A DNA stretch of 64,000 nucleotides from JAXHUH01 sp034211175 (GCA_034211175.1 JAXHUH010000045.1:1-64000); one strand, 5' to 3'; positions 1 to 8,936 are shown, counted from the first letter of the stretch. Notes: generated by a model not told the origin, from the letters alone. Numbers and translations are program-made.

Positions 1-816
1 GGGTTGGACGAGACCCGCTTCTGGTGGCGTCGGCCGTGGCTGACCGGCCTGGTCGATCTCGACACGGGCGAGGTCATCGACATCGTCGAGGGCCGCAGCG
101 CCGCCGCGGTCGAGGCGTGGGCCGACACCGTCGCCTTCGACGGTCTCGCTGGCGTCGAGGTCGTGGTCACCGACCCCCACGGCGGCTACCGCCGCGCCGT
201 GCGCGACCGGTTCGCCCCAGCGGTCAAGGTCGTCGACCGCTTCCATGTCGCCGTGTTGGCCGGCCGGGCGGTCAGCGATGTCCGACGACGCCGGATCTGG
301 GAACAACAAGATCGTCGAGGCCGCAAGATCGATCCCGGCTGGCGGGCCCGCCGGGACCTGCTACGCCGCCGGGCACGCCTCAGCGCCCGGGGCTGGGAAC
401 GCGTTCTCGCCGCCGTCCGAGCCGATGTCGGGTCCGAGGACATCGACGGCGAACTGCTCTGGACGTGGGCAGCGAAGGAACACCTCGCCGACCTCTTCGA
501 CCAGTGCCACACCATCGACCACGCCCGCCGGCGGCTCTGGTGGTGGTACGGCTTCGTCGCCGAACACCCCGTCCCCGAGCTCGTCCGTCTCGCCACGACC
601 ATCTCCGCCTGGCAAGACGAGATCCTCGCCTACTTCACCACCCGGGCAACGAACGGCCGCACCGAAGGCCGCAACCGGATCATGAAACACGTCAAACGAC
701 TCGGCTTCGGGTTCACGAACACCGACAACTACCGGCTCCGCATCCTCTACCGCTGCCGCCCACTACCATCAACCCAACCAGCAACGGCACGACACCAACC
801 CGCGTCAAAGTCGTAG
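1..816 (+). CDS. ISL3-family transposase, 5' end outside the window
   Basis: DDE transposase that moves an insertion sequence. The frame is open to the left edge of the window, so only the catalytic C-terminal part (about 270 residues) is seen and the N-terminal zinc-finger and helix-turn-helix region is missing. Family features: a first Asp at the start of the visible part (LDE), a second in VVTDPHGGYRRAV (about residue 57) and the terminal Glu in TNGRTEGRNRIMKHVKRLGF (about 221), the usual ISL3 C-terminal signature. The last 20 residues do not look conserved and the stop is followed at once by an IS256-like end, so the 3' end may be altered. Whether the gene is intact cannot be judged from this window. 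Confidence 0.85.
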   Translation, partial: GLDETRFWWRRPWLTGLVDLDTGEVIDIVEGRSAAAVEAWADTVAFDGLAGVEVVVTDPHGGYRRAVRDRFAPAVKVVDRFHVAVLAGRAVSDVRRRRIWEQQDRRGRKIDPGWRARRDLLRRRARLSARGWERVLAAVRADVGSEDIDGELLWTWAAKEHLADLFDQCHTIDHARRRLWWWYGFVAEHPVPELVRLATTISAWQDEILAYFTTRATNGRTEGRNRIMKHVKRLGFGFTNTDNYRLRILYRCRPLPSTQPATARHQPASKS

Positions 817-817
817 A

Positions 818-842
818 GGGTCTGTCAGGTTTTCTGTGTAAG
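818..842. repeat. putative terminal inverted repeat of an IS256-type element
   Basis: The stretch containing TCTGTCAGGTTTTCTGTGTA lies just outside the C-terminus of the IS256-type transposase remnant and resembles the ends of IS256-family elements. The partner end is not in the window, so this cannot be confirmed here. Confidence 0.35.
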
Positions 843-861
843 TAGCTGTGTCTGGTGCTGC

Positions 862-1054
862 TTACTTGGTGAGCTCTGACTCGATCCGGTCGCCGTATGC
901 TACGACGAGCCCGTTGAGGATCTTTGACCATCCCGGCACCCTGCCGGTGGGATTGCTACGGTTCTTCTCTCGCCGTTGGACGCACAGGTAGAGGACCTTC
1001 AGCGCGGCTTATTCGGTCGGGAAGTGTCCTCGCCGGCGGACAGCTTGACGGAAC
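862..1054 (-). pseudogene. 3' remnant of an IS256-family transposase
   Basis: Reading the minus strand gives FRQAVRRRGHFPTE, a stop (TAA at 1009-1011), then AALKVLYLCVQRREKNRS and on to ESELTK and a natural stop at 862-864. This is the conserved C-terminal block of IS256-family (mutator-type) transposases. The Gln normally following PTE is replaced by a stop codon, consistent with CAA to TAA. The fragment begins exactly where the terminal repeat of the neighbouring IS3-type element ends (1054/1055), and the rest of the transposase is not found on the far side of that element. It is a dead fragment, found by translating through the stop rather than as an open frame. Confidence 0.75.
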
Positions 1055-1068
1055 TGAAGCGCCCCGGG
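1055..1068 (+). repeat. IS3-type element, terminal inverted repeat (left)
   Basis: TGAAGCGCCCCGGG, perfect inverted copy of 2316-2329. The IS256 remnant abuts its outer edge. Confidence 0.75.
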
Positions 1069-1084
1069 TTCGTGGAGGCTCGAT

Positions 1085-2265
1085 CTATTGGGTCGACGTG
1101 GTCTCGGTGGAGGCCATCTGAGCGTAGTAGGCCGCCTCGTGGGCAGCGGGGGTCGTGTACCTGTGGCCGTCGATGATCTCGCCGTGGAGGCGCCGGTTGT
1201 TGAACCAGTCGATGTACTCGAGGGTGGCGAACTCGACGTCGGTGAGGCCCTGCCAGGGTCCGTGACGGTAGATGAGTTCCCACTTGCAGAATCCGTTGAA
1301 GCTCTCGGCCATCGCGTTGTCGTACGAATCGCCTTTCGATCCGACCGATGCGACGATCTCGTTGTCCGCAAGACGGGTCGAGTAACGGATAGCGAGATAC
1401 TGCACGCCCCGGTCGCTGTGATGCACCAAACCGGACAGGTCGACACCAGCTCGGCGACGGTTGAACACCGCCATCTCGAACGCGTCGATCGCCAGATCAG
1501 CACGAAGTGAACGCGACGCCTGCCAGCCGACGATCATGCGGGAGTACACGTCGACGATGAACGCGACGTACACGCAGCCGCTGTGGGTCTTGACATAGGT
1601 CAGGTCGGCGACCCACAACCGGCGCGGTGAAGTCCCGCTTCACCAGGTCTGCTGACCGTTCGCCGTCGGGATTGGTGACGTTGGTCCGCACCCACGACCG
1701 GCCCCTCCGCACGCCTGAGAGGCCCATCTGAGCCATCAGCCGTTCGACCGTGCAGCGGGCGACCGAGATGTGGTCGACCTGGTTGCGGTGCTCCCAGGTC
1801 TTCGCGGCCCCGTAAGCCAACATGTTGTCGTCATAGACCCGTTGGATCTCCACGACCAGTTCCTCATCGCGTTCCGCGCGTGAGGAAGGTTCACGATCGC
1901 GTGCCGCGTAGTAGCTGGACGGGGCGACCTGCAACTGGCGACAGATCGGCTCGATTCCCCATCGCAGCCCACCGCTGCGACGATCGCAGTTCTCGGCGAT
2001 GAACCGGAGTTCCATCCGCAGCTGCGCGTTCTCCTTGCGCAGCTGGGCCAGTTCCTCGCGTTCGGCGTCGACAGGCCGTCGCGTTCGCCCCTATCGATCC
2101 GGGCTTGACGGACCCAGTTGCCCCCAGGTTCGTCTCCCCGATCCCGAGACTCCGGGCGATCGTGCGGCCCTCGTCGAGGACCAACGCCACCGCGTCAGCC
2201 TTGAACTCCGCCGTGAACGACCGGCGCGTCCGACGCCGAGGGGTCTTCTCCTCCATCACAGACAT
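1085..2265 (-). pseudogene. IS3-family transposase (orfA + orfB), multiply frameshifted
   Basis: orfA starts at 2265 (helix-turn-helix part RRSFTAEFKADAVALVLDEG), then loses frame near 2130 (after LGIGETNLG) and again near 2078, where the leucine-zipper-like stretch EREELAQLRKENAQLR continues in another frame. orfB begins at 2015 (MELRFIAENCDRRSGG) and breaks near 1625: DLVKRDFTAP runs out of frame and the integrase core resumes as LWVADLTYVKT. The rve/DDE core is otherwise recognisable: WVADLTYV, VHHSDRGVQY and NAMAESFNGFCKWE supply the D, D and E. The breaks do not correspond to the single programmed -1 shift of IS3 elements, so the copy is probably inactive. Confidence 0.85.
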
Positions 2266-2315
2266 GGCTACCTCTCATCCGAGGTAACCGGCCAGGAGGG
2301 GAAGGCTCAGAACGT

Positions 2316-2329
2316 CCCGGGGCGCTTCA
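2316..2329 (-). repeat. IS3-type element, terminal inverted repeat (right)
   Basis: Reverse complement of 1055-1068 over 14 of 14 bases. It lies 80 bp from the lepB stop codon. Confidence 0.75.
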
Positions 2330-2408
2330 GACGGTCCGACGAGCCGCCATAGTCGTAGAATGGATTGAGGGGAGGAACGACCTCAACTGTGCCCTCTCCA
2401 GGCACTAC

Positions 2409-4022
2409 TCAGAGCGTCGCGATTCGAGCCGGCGGCCAGATGATGAGGAAGGCCTCGCCGACGACGTCGTCGACGTCGATCGCACCGATGAACCGACTGT
2501 CCCGACTGTTGGGGCGGTTGTCGCCCATGACGAAGACGTGGTCGTCCGGCACCGTCGTCTGCTCGAGCTCGCGGGTGAGCGTTCCGTCGTCCAGGTAGCC
2601 CTCGTCGAGCGCCTGGCCGTTTACGAGCACGGTGCCGTCGCGGGCCTCGAGCACGTCACCCTCGACACCGATGACCCGCTTGATCAGCTGGGCCGGTTCG
2701 TTCGGCAGGCGCGCCGGGTTGTCGAAGACGATGACGTCGCCCCGCCCGATCTCGCCGATGTCGAGCTTGGAGACCAGCACCCGGTCACCCTCGACCAGGG
2801 TCGGACGCATCGACGCGGAGGGGATCACGAACGCCTGGAGGACGAACGTCTTGACCAGGAACGCGGTGACGAGCGCGATGACGATGGCCAGCACCCACTC
2901 GACGAACGAGCGGGTGCGGGACTTCCCCCGCGGCTCCGGTTCGGTCAACATCGACGGCTCCTGGGGGTCGGCGGGGCCGGAGCCGTTCGTCGCCGACCGC
3001 CGGGTGGCGTGCCCGGTCAGGGAATCGTCGTCGATGTCGGCGGCGGTGATGGCGGGCATCTCGTCGGTGTCGCGCCGCGTCCGCTCGACGGACGGCACCT
3101 GATCGGTCGGTGGCGCGTCGTCGGCCTCGGGCGTCCCGGCGCCCGTCATTGCCCCTTCAGGCGAGGCGACGGCCTCGGGAGGCTGCGACGGCGAGACGGG
3201 AGGAGTCGGGGTCGACACGGCGGGAGGCGGCCCACCAGCATCCATGGTGGGTCGGCCCGGTGGGACCTCCCCCACCGGCGGCGCAGCACCGTTGTTGTTG
3301 CCGTTCGTGGTGCCGTTGCCGTTACCGGGCGCCTCGCCGAGCTCGTCGGCCACGGGAGCATCGTGGCCCGGGCCGCCCGGGTGGGGGACGACGTCGACGG
3401 GGGCGGACGCGCCGACCACCTCGTCGACACCGGCACGGTGCCCGTTCGATGTCGCCGCCTCGTCCTCGGCAACGGCCCGGGCGAGGGCGGCCTCGAAGTC
3501 CTCGCCATCGGCGGTTGCGGCACCGGACGCGCGGTTGGCACCCGCGGCGTCGGGGTTGGCGTTCGAGGCCGCATCGGCGGTGTCCGGCCGAGCGGCCGGC
3601 GACGCCGCCGCGTGATCCGCGGCCCGTTCGGCGTCCTTCCGCTGACGCTCGGCGAGCAGGTCGTCCGGCGAGAGCGCCGGATTGGCGTCCTTCCGCTTCG
3701 GGGCGCTCGGCTCGGGCGGCTCGCTCCCGGCGCCTTCAGCCGCGGACGCATCGACGGGTGGCGCCGCATCAGGCGACGTGCCGCTCGCTGCGGCGTTCGT
3801 CGAGGGAGCACCCGGGGAGCCGTCACCGACGGTCGTCGACTCCGAGGTCCCGGTGCCGTCGGTGGTGTCGGACGGGGGTGCGTCGGGTCGGGGAGCGGGT
3901 GCCAACGGGTCGTCGTCGAGGAGGTGACCGGCCATGAGCGACCCGAGGTCCGCATCGAACAGGTCGTCGCGGTCGTCGCCGCCGTCGACGTCTTCGTCCG
4001 GGTCGCTCGGGTCCTTGGGCAC
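2409..4022 (-). CDS. lepB: signal peptidase I with long disordered N-terminal extension
   Basis: Membrane serine protease that cleaves signal peptides from exported preproteins. The S26 domain occupies only the last ~167 of 537 residues: one transmembrane helix at about 373-396, catalytic Ser404 in IPSASMRPTL, catalytic Lys448 in LIKRVIG, and the conserved GDNRPNSRDSR near the C-terminus. Residues 1-370 are a low-complexity Asp/Ala/Pro/Gly-rich cytoplasmic region with no recognisable domain, far longer than usual for actinobacterial LepB. Start is GTG at 4022; a later start would mainly shorten the disordered part. It stands alone, next to the insertion-sequence debris. The catalytic core is certain; the role of the extension is unknown. 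Confidence 0.92.
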   Translation of the reverse strand: MPKDPSDPDEDVDGGDDRDDLFDADLGSLMAGHLLDDDPLAPAPRPDAPPSDTTDGTGTSESTTVGDGSPGAPSTNAAASGTSPDAAPPVDASAAEGAGSEPPEPSAPKRKDANPALSPDDLLAERQRKDAERAADHAAASPAARPDTADAASNANPDAAGANRASGAATADGEDFEAALARAVAEDEAATSNGHRAGVDEVVGASAPVDVVPHPGGPGHDAPVADELGEAPGNGNGTTNGNNNGAAPPVGEVPPGRPTMDAGGPPPAVSTPTPPVSPSQPPEAVASPEGAMTGAGTPEADDAPPTDQVPSVERTRRDTDEMPAITAADIDDDSLTGHATRRSATNGSGPADPQEPSMLTEPEPRGKSRTRSFVEWVLAIVIALVTAFLVKTFVLQAFVIPSASMRPTLVEGDRVLVSKLDIGEIGRGDVIVFDNPARLPNEPAQLIKRVIGVEGDVLEARDGTVLVNGQALDEGYLDDGTLTRELEQTTVPDDHVFVMGDNRPNSRDSRFIGAIDVDDVVGEAFLIIWPPARIATL

Positions 4023-4188
4023 GGTGCTCTGATCGCTCGATTCGGGGGCGCACCGACCTCGTTACCGAGGTGCGGCTGCGTTGGTGGCAGTCGGACGAAG
4101 GCGCCCGATCCGTCATCGTATCGGCCGATCACCGTGTCGGTCGGTCCACAAGGCGGACACGGTGGGCAGGTGGGGGCGCCCGCTCAGC

Positions 4189-4752
4189 TCAGGCGTCGCG
4201 GCGACGCCGGTACAGCGTCGTCGGCGGGGTGTCCACCGGTGGCGCCGGCAGGCGCTGGGGCACGGTCGGCGCCCAGACCGCCAGCGCGGCGACGAGCGCG
4301 CCGTGCTCGTCGCGGCTCTCGGGCCGGTCGGTGCACAGGTAGCTCCGTCGTCCGCGCACGACCACGATGCCGCCGATGCGACCGGAGGTGGCCGGGTCGG
4401 TGTCCTCGGTCGAGCGGCCGAGGCGGCGCGGTTCACGGCTGCGGGCGAGGCCGTCGATGTCGTCCCAGGTGAGCCGTTGGGTCCGCAGCACGGAGTGGCG
4501 GGCGACGCCGGACACGTCGAAGCGGGTGCGCCAGGGATAGTCGAGCAGCGCGACGAGGCCCAGGAGCACCCCGACGGTCAGCACGACGAGGGCGATCGGG
4601 TGCACCCGACGGCTCACCATCGCCCACAGGGGCAACACGACGAGGATCACCGGCGTGAGCGTCGACGCGAGGATGCCGCGCCAGGACGTGTAGAGGTCGA
4701 TCGGTTCGCCGGCGCCGGACCGGCCGTTGTCGGGTTGGCCGGCGGGGCTCAC
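4189..4752 (-). CDS. PH-domain-like membrane protein, function unknown
   Basis: A 187-residue protein with two hydrophobic segments near the N-terminus (LTPVILVVLPLWAMVS and IALVVLTVGVLLGLVALL) followed by a soluble part. The DYPWRTRFDVSGVARHSVLR and TWDDIDGLARS motifs match the small actinobacterial bacterial-PH proteins. The GTG start at 4752 overlaps the stop of the preceding ABC ATPase gene by four bases (GTGA), so it is probably translationally coupled to the peptide-transporter operon and is its last gene. No catalytic motif is visible. A membrane-anchored structural or stress role would fit the family, but that is inference. Confidence 0.72.
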   Translation of the reverse strand: MSPAGQPDNGRSGAGEPIDLYTSWRGILASTLTPVILVVLPLWAMVSRRVHPIALVVLTVGVLLGLVALLDYPWRTRFDVSGVARHSVLRTQRLTWDDIDGLARSREPRRLGRSTEDTDPATSGRIGGIVVVRGRRSYLCTDRPESRDEHGALVAALAVWAPTVPQRLPAPPVDTPPTTLYRRRRDA

Positions 4753-5843
4753 CGGACGAGCGGCGAGCCGTCCTCCAGCCGGCGTCCCAGCGACTCGATC
4801 CGATCGATGAGCGTCTCGCCCGGGCCGAGGGAGAAGTGGCACGCCGCCCGGTGACCGGGCGCGATCTCGGCGAGCGGTGGTTCCTCGGTGGTGCAGATGT
4901 CCTGGGCGATCGGGCAGCGGGTGTGGAACCGGCAGCCGCTCGGGGGATTCGCCGGGCTCGGCAGGTCGCCCTGGAGGATGATCCGCTCGCGGCGCCGCTC
5001 GGTGTGGGGATCGGCGATGGGCACCGCGGACAGCAGCGAGTGGCTGTAGGGGTGGGCCGGTGCGTCGTAGAGGCGCCGGCGCTCGGCGAGCTCGACGACC
5101 TTGCCCAGGTACATGACCGCGATCCGGTCGGAGATGTGGCGCACCACCGACAGGTCGTGGGCGATGAACAGGTAGGTGAGGTCGTGCTGGTCCTGGAGGT
5201 CGTCCAGCAGGTTGAGCACCTGGGCCTGGATCGACACGTCGAGCGCCGAGACCGGCTCGTCGAGGATGATCAACGTCGGGTCGAGGGCCAGGGACCGGGC
5301 GATGCCGATGCGCTGGCGCTGGCCGCCGGAGAACTCGTGGGGGTAGCGGTTGCCGTGCTCGGGAGCCAGGCCGACCGACTCCAGCAGCTCGTCCACCCGG
5401 GTGTTGACGGTCGACTTGTCGACCTTGTGGATGCGCATGGGCTCGGCGATGATGTCGCGCACCGGCATGCGCGGGTTGAGGCTGGCGAACGGGTCCTGGA
5501 ACACGATCTGCATCTCGGCCCGCAGCTCGCGCATCTCCGAGCCGGAAGCGGCGACGACGTCGGTCCCCTGGTAGTGCACGGACCCGGACGTCGGCTCGAT
5601 GAGCCGCAGGATCGACCGCCCGAGCGTGGTCTTGCCACAACCCGACTCGCCGACGATGCCGAGCGTCTCGCGCTTGCCGACGGACAGGCTGACGCCGTCG
5701 ACCGCATGGACGATCCCGATCTGGCGCCGGAAGAACCCGGCGGTGATCGGGAAGTGGGTGACGAGATCGTGCACCTCGAGCACGGTTTCCGACGCGGCAC
5801 CGTTGCCGTGCACGTCGGCCGTCGGCGACGTTTCGGTCGACAT
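4749..5843 (-). CDS. oligopeptide/dipeptide ABC transporter ATPase, OppF/DppF type
   Basis: Cytoplasmic ATPase, one of two powering peptide import. Over 364 residues: Walker A GESGCGKTT (65-73), signature FSGGQRQRIG (171-180), Walker B LIILDEP (191-197), then the C-terminal oligopeptide-transporter extension with CRFHTRCPIAQDIC, typical of the Opp/Dpp ATPases. The start at 5843 was chosen because its ATG shares a base with the upstream oppD stop (TGATG), indicating coupling; an in-frame upstream start would add 39 low-complexity residues and overlap oppD heavily. Substrate specificity (di-, oligopeptide or other solute) cannot be read from sequence. Confidence 0.93.
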   Translation of the reverse strand: MSTETSPTADVHGNGAASETVLEVHDLVTHFPITAGFFRRQIGIVHAVDGVSLSVGKRETLGIVGESGCGKTTLGRSILRLIEPTSGSVHYQGTDVVAASGSEMRELRAEMQIVFQDPFASLNPRMPVRDIIAEPMRIHKVDKSTVNTRVDELLESVGLAPEHGNRYPHEFSGGQRQRIGIARSLALDPTLIILDEPVSALDVSIQAQVLNLLDDLQDQHDLTYLFIAHDLSVVRHISDRIAVMYLGKVVELAERRRLYDAPAHPYSHSLLSAVPIADPHTERRRERIILQGDLPSPANPPSGCRFHTRCPIAQDICTTEEPPLAEIAPGHRAACHFSLGPGETLIDRIESLGRRLEDGSPLVR

Positions 5844-6850
5844 CAGGCGCTCTCCCCGGCGACGACGGGCTGAATGGCGGGCAGCTCCGAGGCGAGGTGA
5901 CACCGGCTCTCGGTGACCCCGTTCGACACCGGCAGCAGATCCGGCTCCTGCTGGCGACACAGCGGCACCGCGTGGTCGCAGCGAGGGCGGAACGAGCAGC
6001 CCCGGGGTCGGTTCATCACGCTCGGCGGCGCACCGGGGATCGGGTCGAGGCGATCGACCTCCGCGTCGAGCCGCGGGATCGAGGCGAGCAGGGCCCTCGT
6101 GTAGGGGTTTGCGCTCTTGTAGAAGATGTCGTCGGTCGTGCCCCGCTCGAAGATGCGACCGCCGTACATGACCTGGACGCGATCCGCGGTGCCGGCCACG
6201 AGGCCTAGGTCGTGGGTGATGAGGAGGATGGCGGCGCCGGTCTCCTTCTGGACGTCGGCCAGCACCTCCATCACCTGGGCCTGGATCGTCACGTCGAGGG
6301 CCGTGGTCGGCTCGTCGGCGATGAGGATCTTCGGGTCGTTGGCGATGGCGATGGCGATCATGGCCCGCTGGCGCATGCCGCCCGAGAACTCGTGGGGGTA
6401 CTGGTGGACCCGGCGACCGGGCTCGGGCACCCCGACGAGGTCGAGCAGCTCGGCGGCTCGCTTGTAGGCCGCCGACTTGGCGAGGTTCTGGTGGACCCGC
6501 AGGGTCTCGACGATCTGGTCGCCGACGGTGAACACCGGGTTCAGGGCCGTCATCGGGTCCTGGAAGATCATGGCGATCTGGCCGCCCCGGATGCGGCGCA
6601 TCTCCCGGTCGGACAGCGACAGTAGGTTGCGGCCGTCGTAGAGGATCTCGCCGGAGATCCTCGTGCGCTTCGGATGGAGGCGCATGACGGCCAGCGCGCT
6701 GACGGACTTGCCGGAGCCCGACTCGCCCACCACCGACAGCACCTCGCCGGGGGCGATGTCGAAGCTGACGTCGCGCACGGCCTCGACCAGGCCGTCGTCG
6801 GTCGGGAAGCTGACGCTCAGGTCGCGAACGGAGAGAAGTGGATCAGCCAT
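5843..6850 (-). CDS. oligopeptide/dipeptide ABC transporter ATPase, OppD/DppD type
   Basis: Partner ATPase of the OppF-type protein. Over 335 residues: Walker A GESGSGKS (42-49), signature FSGGMRQR (155-162), Walker B ILIADEP (175-181), and the C-terminal extension with CSFRPRCDHAVPLC. ATG at 6850 lies two bases after the stop of the upstream permease gene, so the cluster is one transcription unit. The frame stays open further upstream through the permease gene, but only the ATG start gives a normal OppD length. Confidence 0.93.
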   Translation of the reverse strand: MADPLLSVRDLSVSFPTDDGLVEAVRDVSFDIAPGEVLSVVGESGSGKSVSALAVMRLHPKRTRISGEILYDGRNLLSLSDREMRRIRGGQIAMIFQDPMTALNPVFTVGDQIVETLRVHQNLAKSAAYKRAAELLDLVGVPEPGRRVHQYPHEFSGGMRQRAMIAIAIANDPKILIADEPTTALDVTIQAQVMEVLADVQKETGAAILLITHDLGLVAGTADRVQVMYGGRIFERGTTDDIFYKSANPYTRALLASIPRLDAEVDRLDPIPGAPPSVMNRPRGCSFRPRCDHAVPLCRQQEPDLLPVSNGVTESRCHLASELPAIQPVVAGESA

Positions 6851-6852
6851 GG

Positions 6853-7818
6853 TCAGTCCCGGTTCCGGCTCGAGGTCGGGTCGAGCGCATCCCGCAGGCC
6901 GTCGCCCAGGAAGTTGATGCACAGGACGATGCCGGTGACGAAGAAGCCCGGGATCAGCAGCGTCGACGGGCGCGAGGTGAGGTTGCCCTTCGCTTGGGCG
7001 ATCAGGGTGCCGAGCGTCGGGGTCGGCGGGTTGACCCCGAGCCCGAGGAAGCTCAACGTCGACTCGAGGATGATGGCGGTGCCGACGAGCAGGGTCATCT
7101 CCACGAGCACCGGGCCCATGGTGTTGGGGAGGATGTGGCGGACGATGATCCGCGGTGCCTTGGCACCGGCGGCCCGCGCCGCCTGGACGAACTCCTGCTC
7201 CTTGAACTGGAGGAACAGACCTCTGGTCACCCGGGCGATGCGGGTCCACAGCAGGGCGGCCAACAGGAGCGCGATCGACGTCGGCCCGCCGCCGTAGCGG
7301 ATGGCGAAGACGAGGAGCACGACGAGCGGCGGGATGATCAGGAACAGGTTGATGAGCTGGCCGACGACGGCGTCGACCCAGCCGCCGAAGTACCCGGCCA
7401 GCGCACCGAACAACGTGCCGACACCGGTGGCGACGAGCGCCACGATCACCGCGATGCGGATCGAGAACTGGCCGCCGGTGAACGTGCGGACCATGAGGTC
7501 GCGCCCGATCTCGTCGGTGCCGAACGGATGCTCGAGCGAGGGGCTCTGGCGCAGGTCGGCTGACGGCGCCGAGAACTCGTAGTCCGACCACCACGGGCCG
7601 ATCCAGAACGAGGCGGTGAGCAGGACCAGGCCGAGCGCCCCGGCCATGGCGACCCGGTGGCGCCGGAACCGGTCCCAGGTCTGGCGACCGAAGCTGCGGG
7701 CCTCGGTGCTGAGGCCCTCCGCCTCGTCGTCGGTGACGTCGTCACCAGGGGGCGGCGGTTGCCGGCCGTCGAGGTCCTCGTCGGGGTAGGCGACAGTGGT
7801 GGGGTTGATGTCAGCCAT
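6853..7818 (-). CDS. peptide ABC transporter permease, OppC/DppC type
   Basis: Inner-membrane permease subunit of 321 residues. A ~45-residue acidic cytoplasmic N-terminus precedes the first helix (AMAGALGLVLLTASFW), followed by the OppC N-terminal domain and five further helices. The EAA-type loop AARAAGAKAPRIIVRHILPN contacts the ATPases. It overlaps the preceding oppB-type gene by eight bases. With the neighbouring genes it completes the two-permease, two-ATPase importer. Confidence 0.93.
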   Translation of the reverse strand: MADINPTTVAYPDEDLDGRQPPPPGDDVTDDEAEGLSTEARSFGRQTWDRFRRHRVAMAGALGLVLLTASFWIGPWWSDYEFSAPSADLRQSPSLEHPFGTDEIGRDLMVRTFTGGQFSIRIAVIVALVATGVGTLFGALAGYFGGWVDAVVGQLINLFLIIPPLVVLLVFAIRYGGGPTSIALLLAALLWTRIARVTRGLFLQFKEQEFVQAARAAGAKAPRIIVRHILPNTMGPVLVEMTLLVGTAIILESTLSFLGLGVNPPTPTLGTLIAQAKGNLTSRPSTLLIPGFFVTGIVLCINFLGDGLRDALDPTSSRNRD

Positions 7819-8770
7819 AACGGATCCTCGGGTCCAGCACCCCGTACAGCAGGTCGGCGATCAGGTTGAACATGACGACGAGCACGGCGATGAGCAGCAC
7901 GATGGCCATGATCAGGTCCAGGTCCTGCGCCTCGATGCTGCTGACGAGCAGCGGCCCCAGACCGGGCCAGCTGAACACCGTCTCGGTGACGACCGAACCG
8001 CTGAGCAGGGCGGCGAAGTCCAACGCCCAGATCGTGACCAGCGGGATCAAGGCATTTCGCAGCGCGTGGCGGAACACGACCCTTCGCTCCGACAGGCCCT
8101 TGGCCCGGGCCGTGCGGATGTAGTCGGCGTTGATGACCTCGAGCATCGACGACCGCCCGAACCGGCTCTCGGTGGCGGTGACCACGGCCATGAGCGTGAT
8201 GACCGGCAGGGTCATGGAGCCGAGCAGCTCGAGCAACGTGTCGTCGTGCTTGCCGTGCACGAAGAACGGCTTCATGCCCGTCCAGTCCGGGAAGTACTGA
8301 CCCCAGAAGACCTGCAGCAGGATGGCCACGAAGAAGGTCGGCATGGAGATGCCGAGGAACGACAGGCCGGTGATGGCGTAGTCACCGAGGCTGTACTGGC
8401 GAATGGCGGAGAAGACGCTGATGGAGATGGCGAGCACCGCGATGAGCAGGAACGCCGGGACGGCCAGCAACAGGGTGTTGCCGAAGCGGTCCCAGATGAT
8501 GCCCGACACCGGGCTCTCGCCGAGCGAGGTCGACGTCCCGAAGTCACCGGTCAGCACGTCGCCGATCCACGAGACGTACCGCTCGGGAACCGACTTGTCG
8601 AGCTCGTACAGGTCGATGAGCCGCTGGTAAGCCGACTCGTCGCACGTCGTGCACGTGGCCAACCGGGCCAGCGGATCGCCGATCGCCGACACGCCCCAGA
8701 ACACGATGAACGTGCCCAGGGCGAGCAGCGGGATCGTCGAGAGCAGCCGCCGCACTGCGTAGGCGAACAC
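7811..8770 (-). CDS. peptide ABC transporter permease, OppB/DppB type
   Basis: Permease subunit of 319 residues beginning MFAYAVRRLLSTIPLLALGTF, the standard OppB/DppB opening. A periplasmic loop carries a Cys-x2-Cys pair (CTTCDE, near residue 40), then five more helices and the EAA-loop-like ARAKGLSERRVVFRHALRN. A GAGGAG-type ribosome site sits just upstream of the GTG start at 8770. It is separated from the binding-protein gene by ~196 bp containing a strong hairpin. Confidence 0.93.
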   Translation of the reverse strand: MFAYAVRRLLSTIPLLALGTFIVFWGVSAIGDPLARLATCTTCDESAYQRLIDLYELDKSVPERYVSWIGDVLTGDFGTSTSLGESPVSGIIWDRFGNTLLLAVPAFLLIAVLAISISVFSAIRQYSLGDYAITGLSFLGISMPTFFVAILLQVFWGQYFPDWTGMKPFFVHGKHDDTLLELLGSMTLPVITLMAVVTATESRFGRSSMLEVINADYIRTARAKGLSERRVVFRHALRNALIPLVTIWALDFAALLSGSVVTETVFSWPGLGPLLVSSIEAQDLDLIMAIVLLIAVLVVMFNLIADLLYGVLDPRIRYG

Positions 8771-8899
8771 CTCGTCTCCTCGGTCGTTGTGGAGGGTGGT
8801 GGACGGGGAAGGTCCAGCAAAGATACGGCCGGCTCCGGGGGGTGTCCACAGGCTGGCCGTGACAGTCAGATGAACGAACCGACGTCCAGTCGGAAAGCG

Positions 8900-8936
8900 C
8901 CGAGGGCCGGCCGGGATCGACCCGACCGGCCCTCGG
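8900..8936 (-). terminator. intrinsic-terminator-like hairpin after the peptide-binding protein gene
   Basis: CCGAGGGCCGG (8900-8910) pairs perfectly with CCGGCCCTCGG (8926-8936); four more pairs close the stem after one mismatch, with a five-base loop. On the minus strand it is followed by a short T-containing stretch (CGCTTTCC). It lies between the binding-protein stop (8967) and the first permease, a common place for partial termination so that binding protein outnumbers the membrane complex. Confidence 0.7.

Larger units (their letters stand above)
1055..2329 (-). mobile_element. IS3-family insertion sequence, decayed
   Basis: A 1,275-bp element bounded by matching ends: TGAAGCGCCCCGGG at 1055-1068 and its reverse complement at 2316-2329, with weaker similarity further in. 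The ends begin with TG, as in IS3-type elements, and the length fits the family. Inside, on the minus strand, is an orfA/orfB-type transposase. I could not find a convincing 3-4 bp target duplication (AAC on the left, GAC on the right), which agrees with an old insertion or later rearrangement. Confidence 0.8.

Noticed and set aside
1052..2332. Target-site duplication of the IS3-type element
   Set aside because: Flanks AAC and GAC do not match; no clear duplication could be identified.
2538..4472. 644-codon plus-strand frame antisense to lepB
   Set aside because: Arg/Gly/Val-rich shadow of lepB in a GC-rich genome; no domain.
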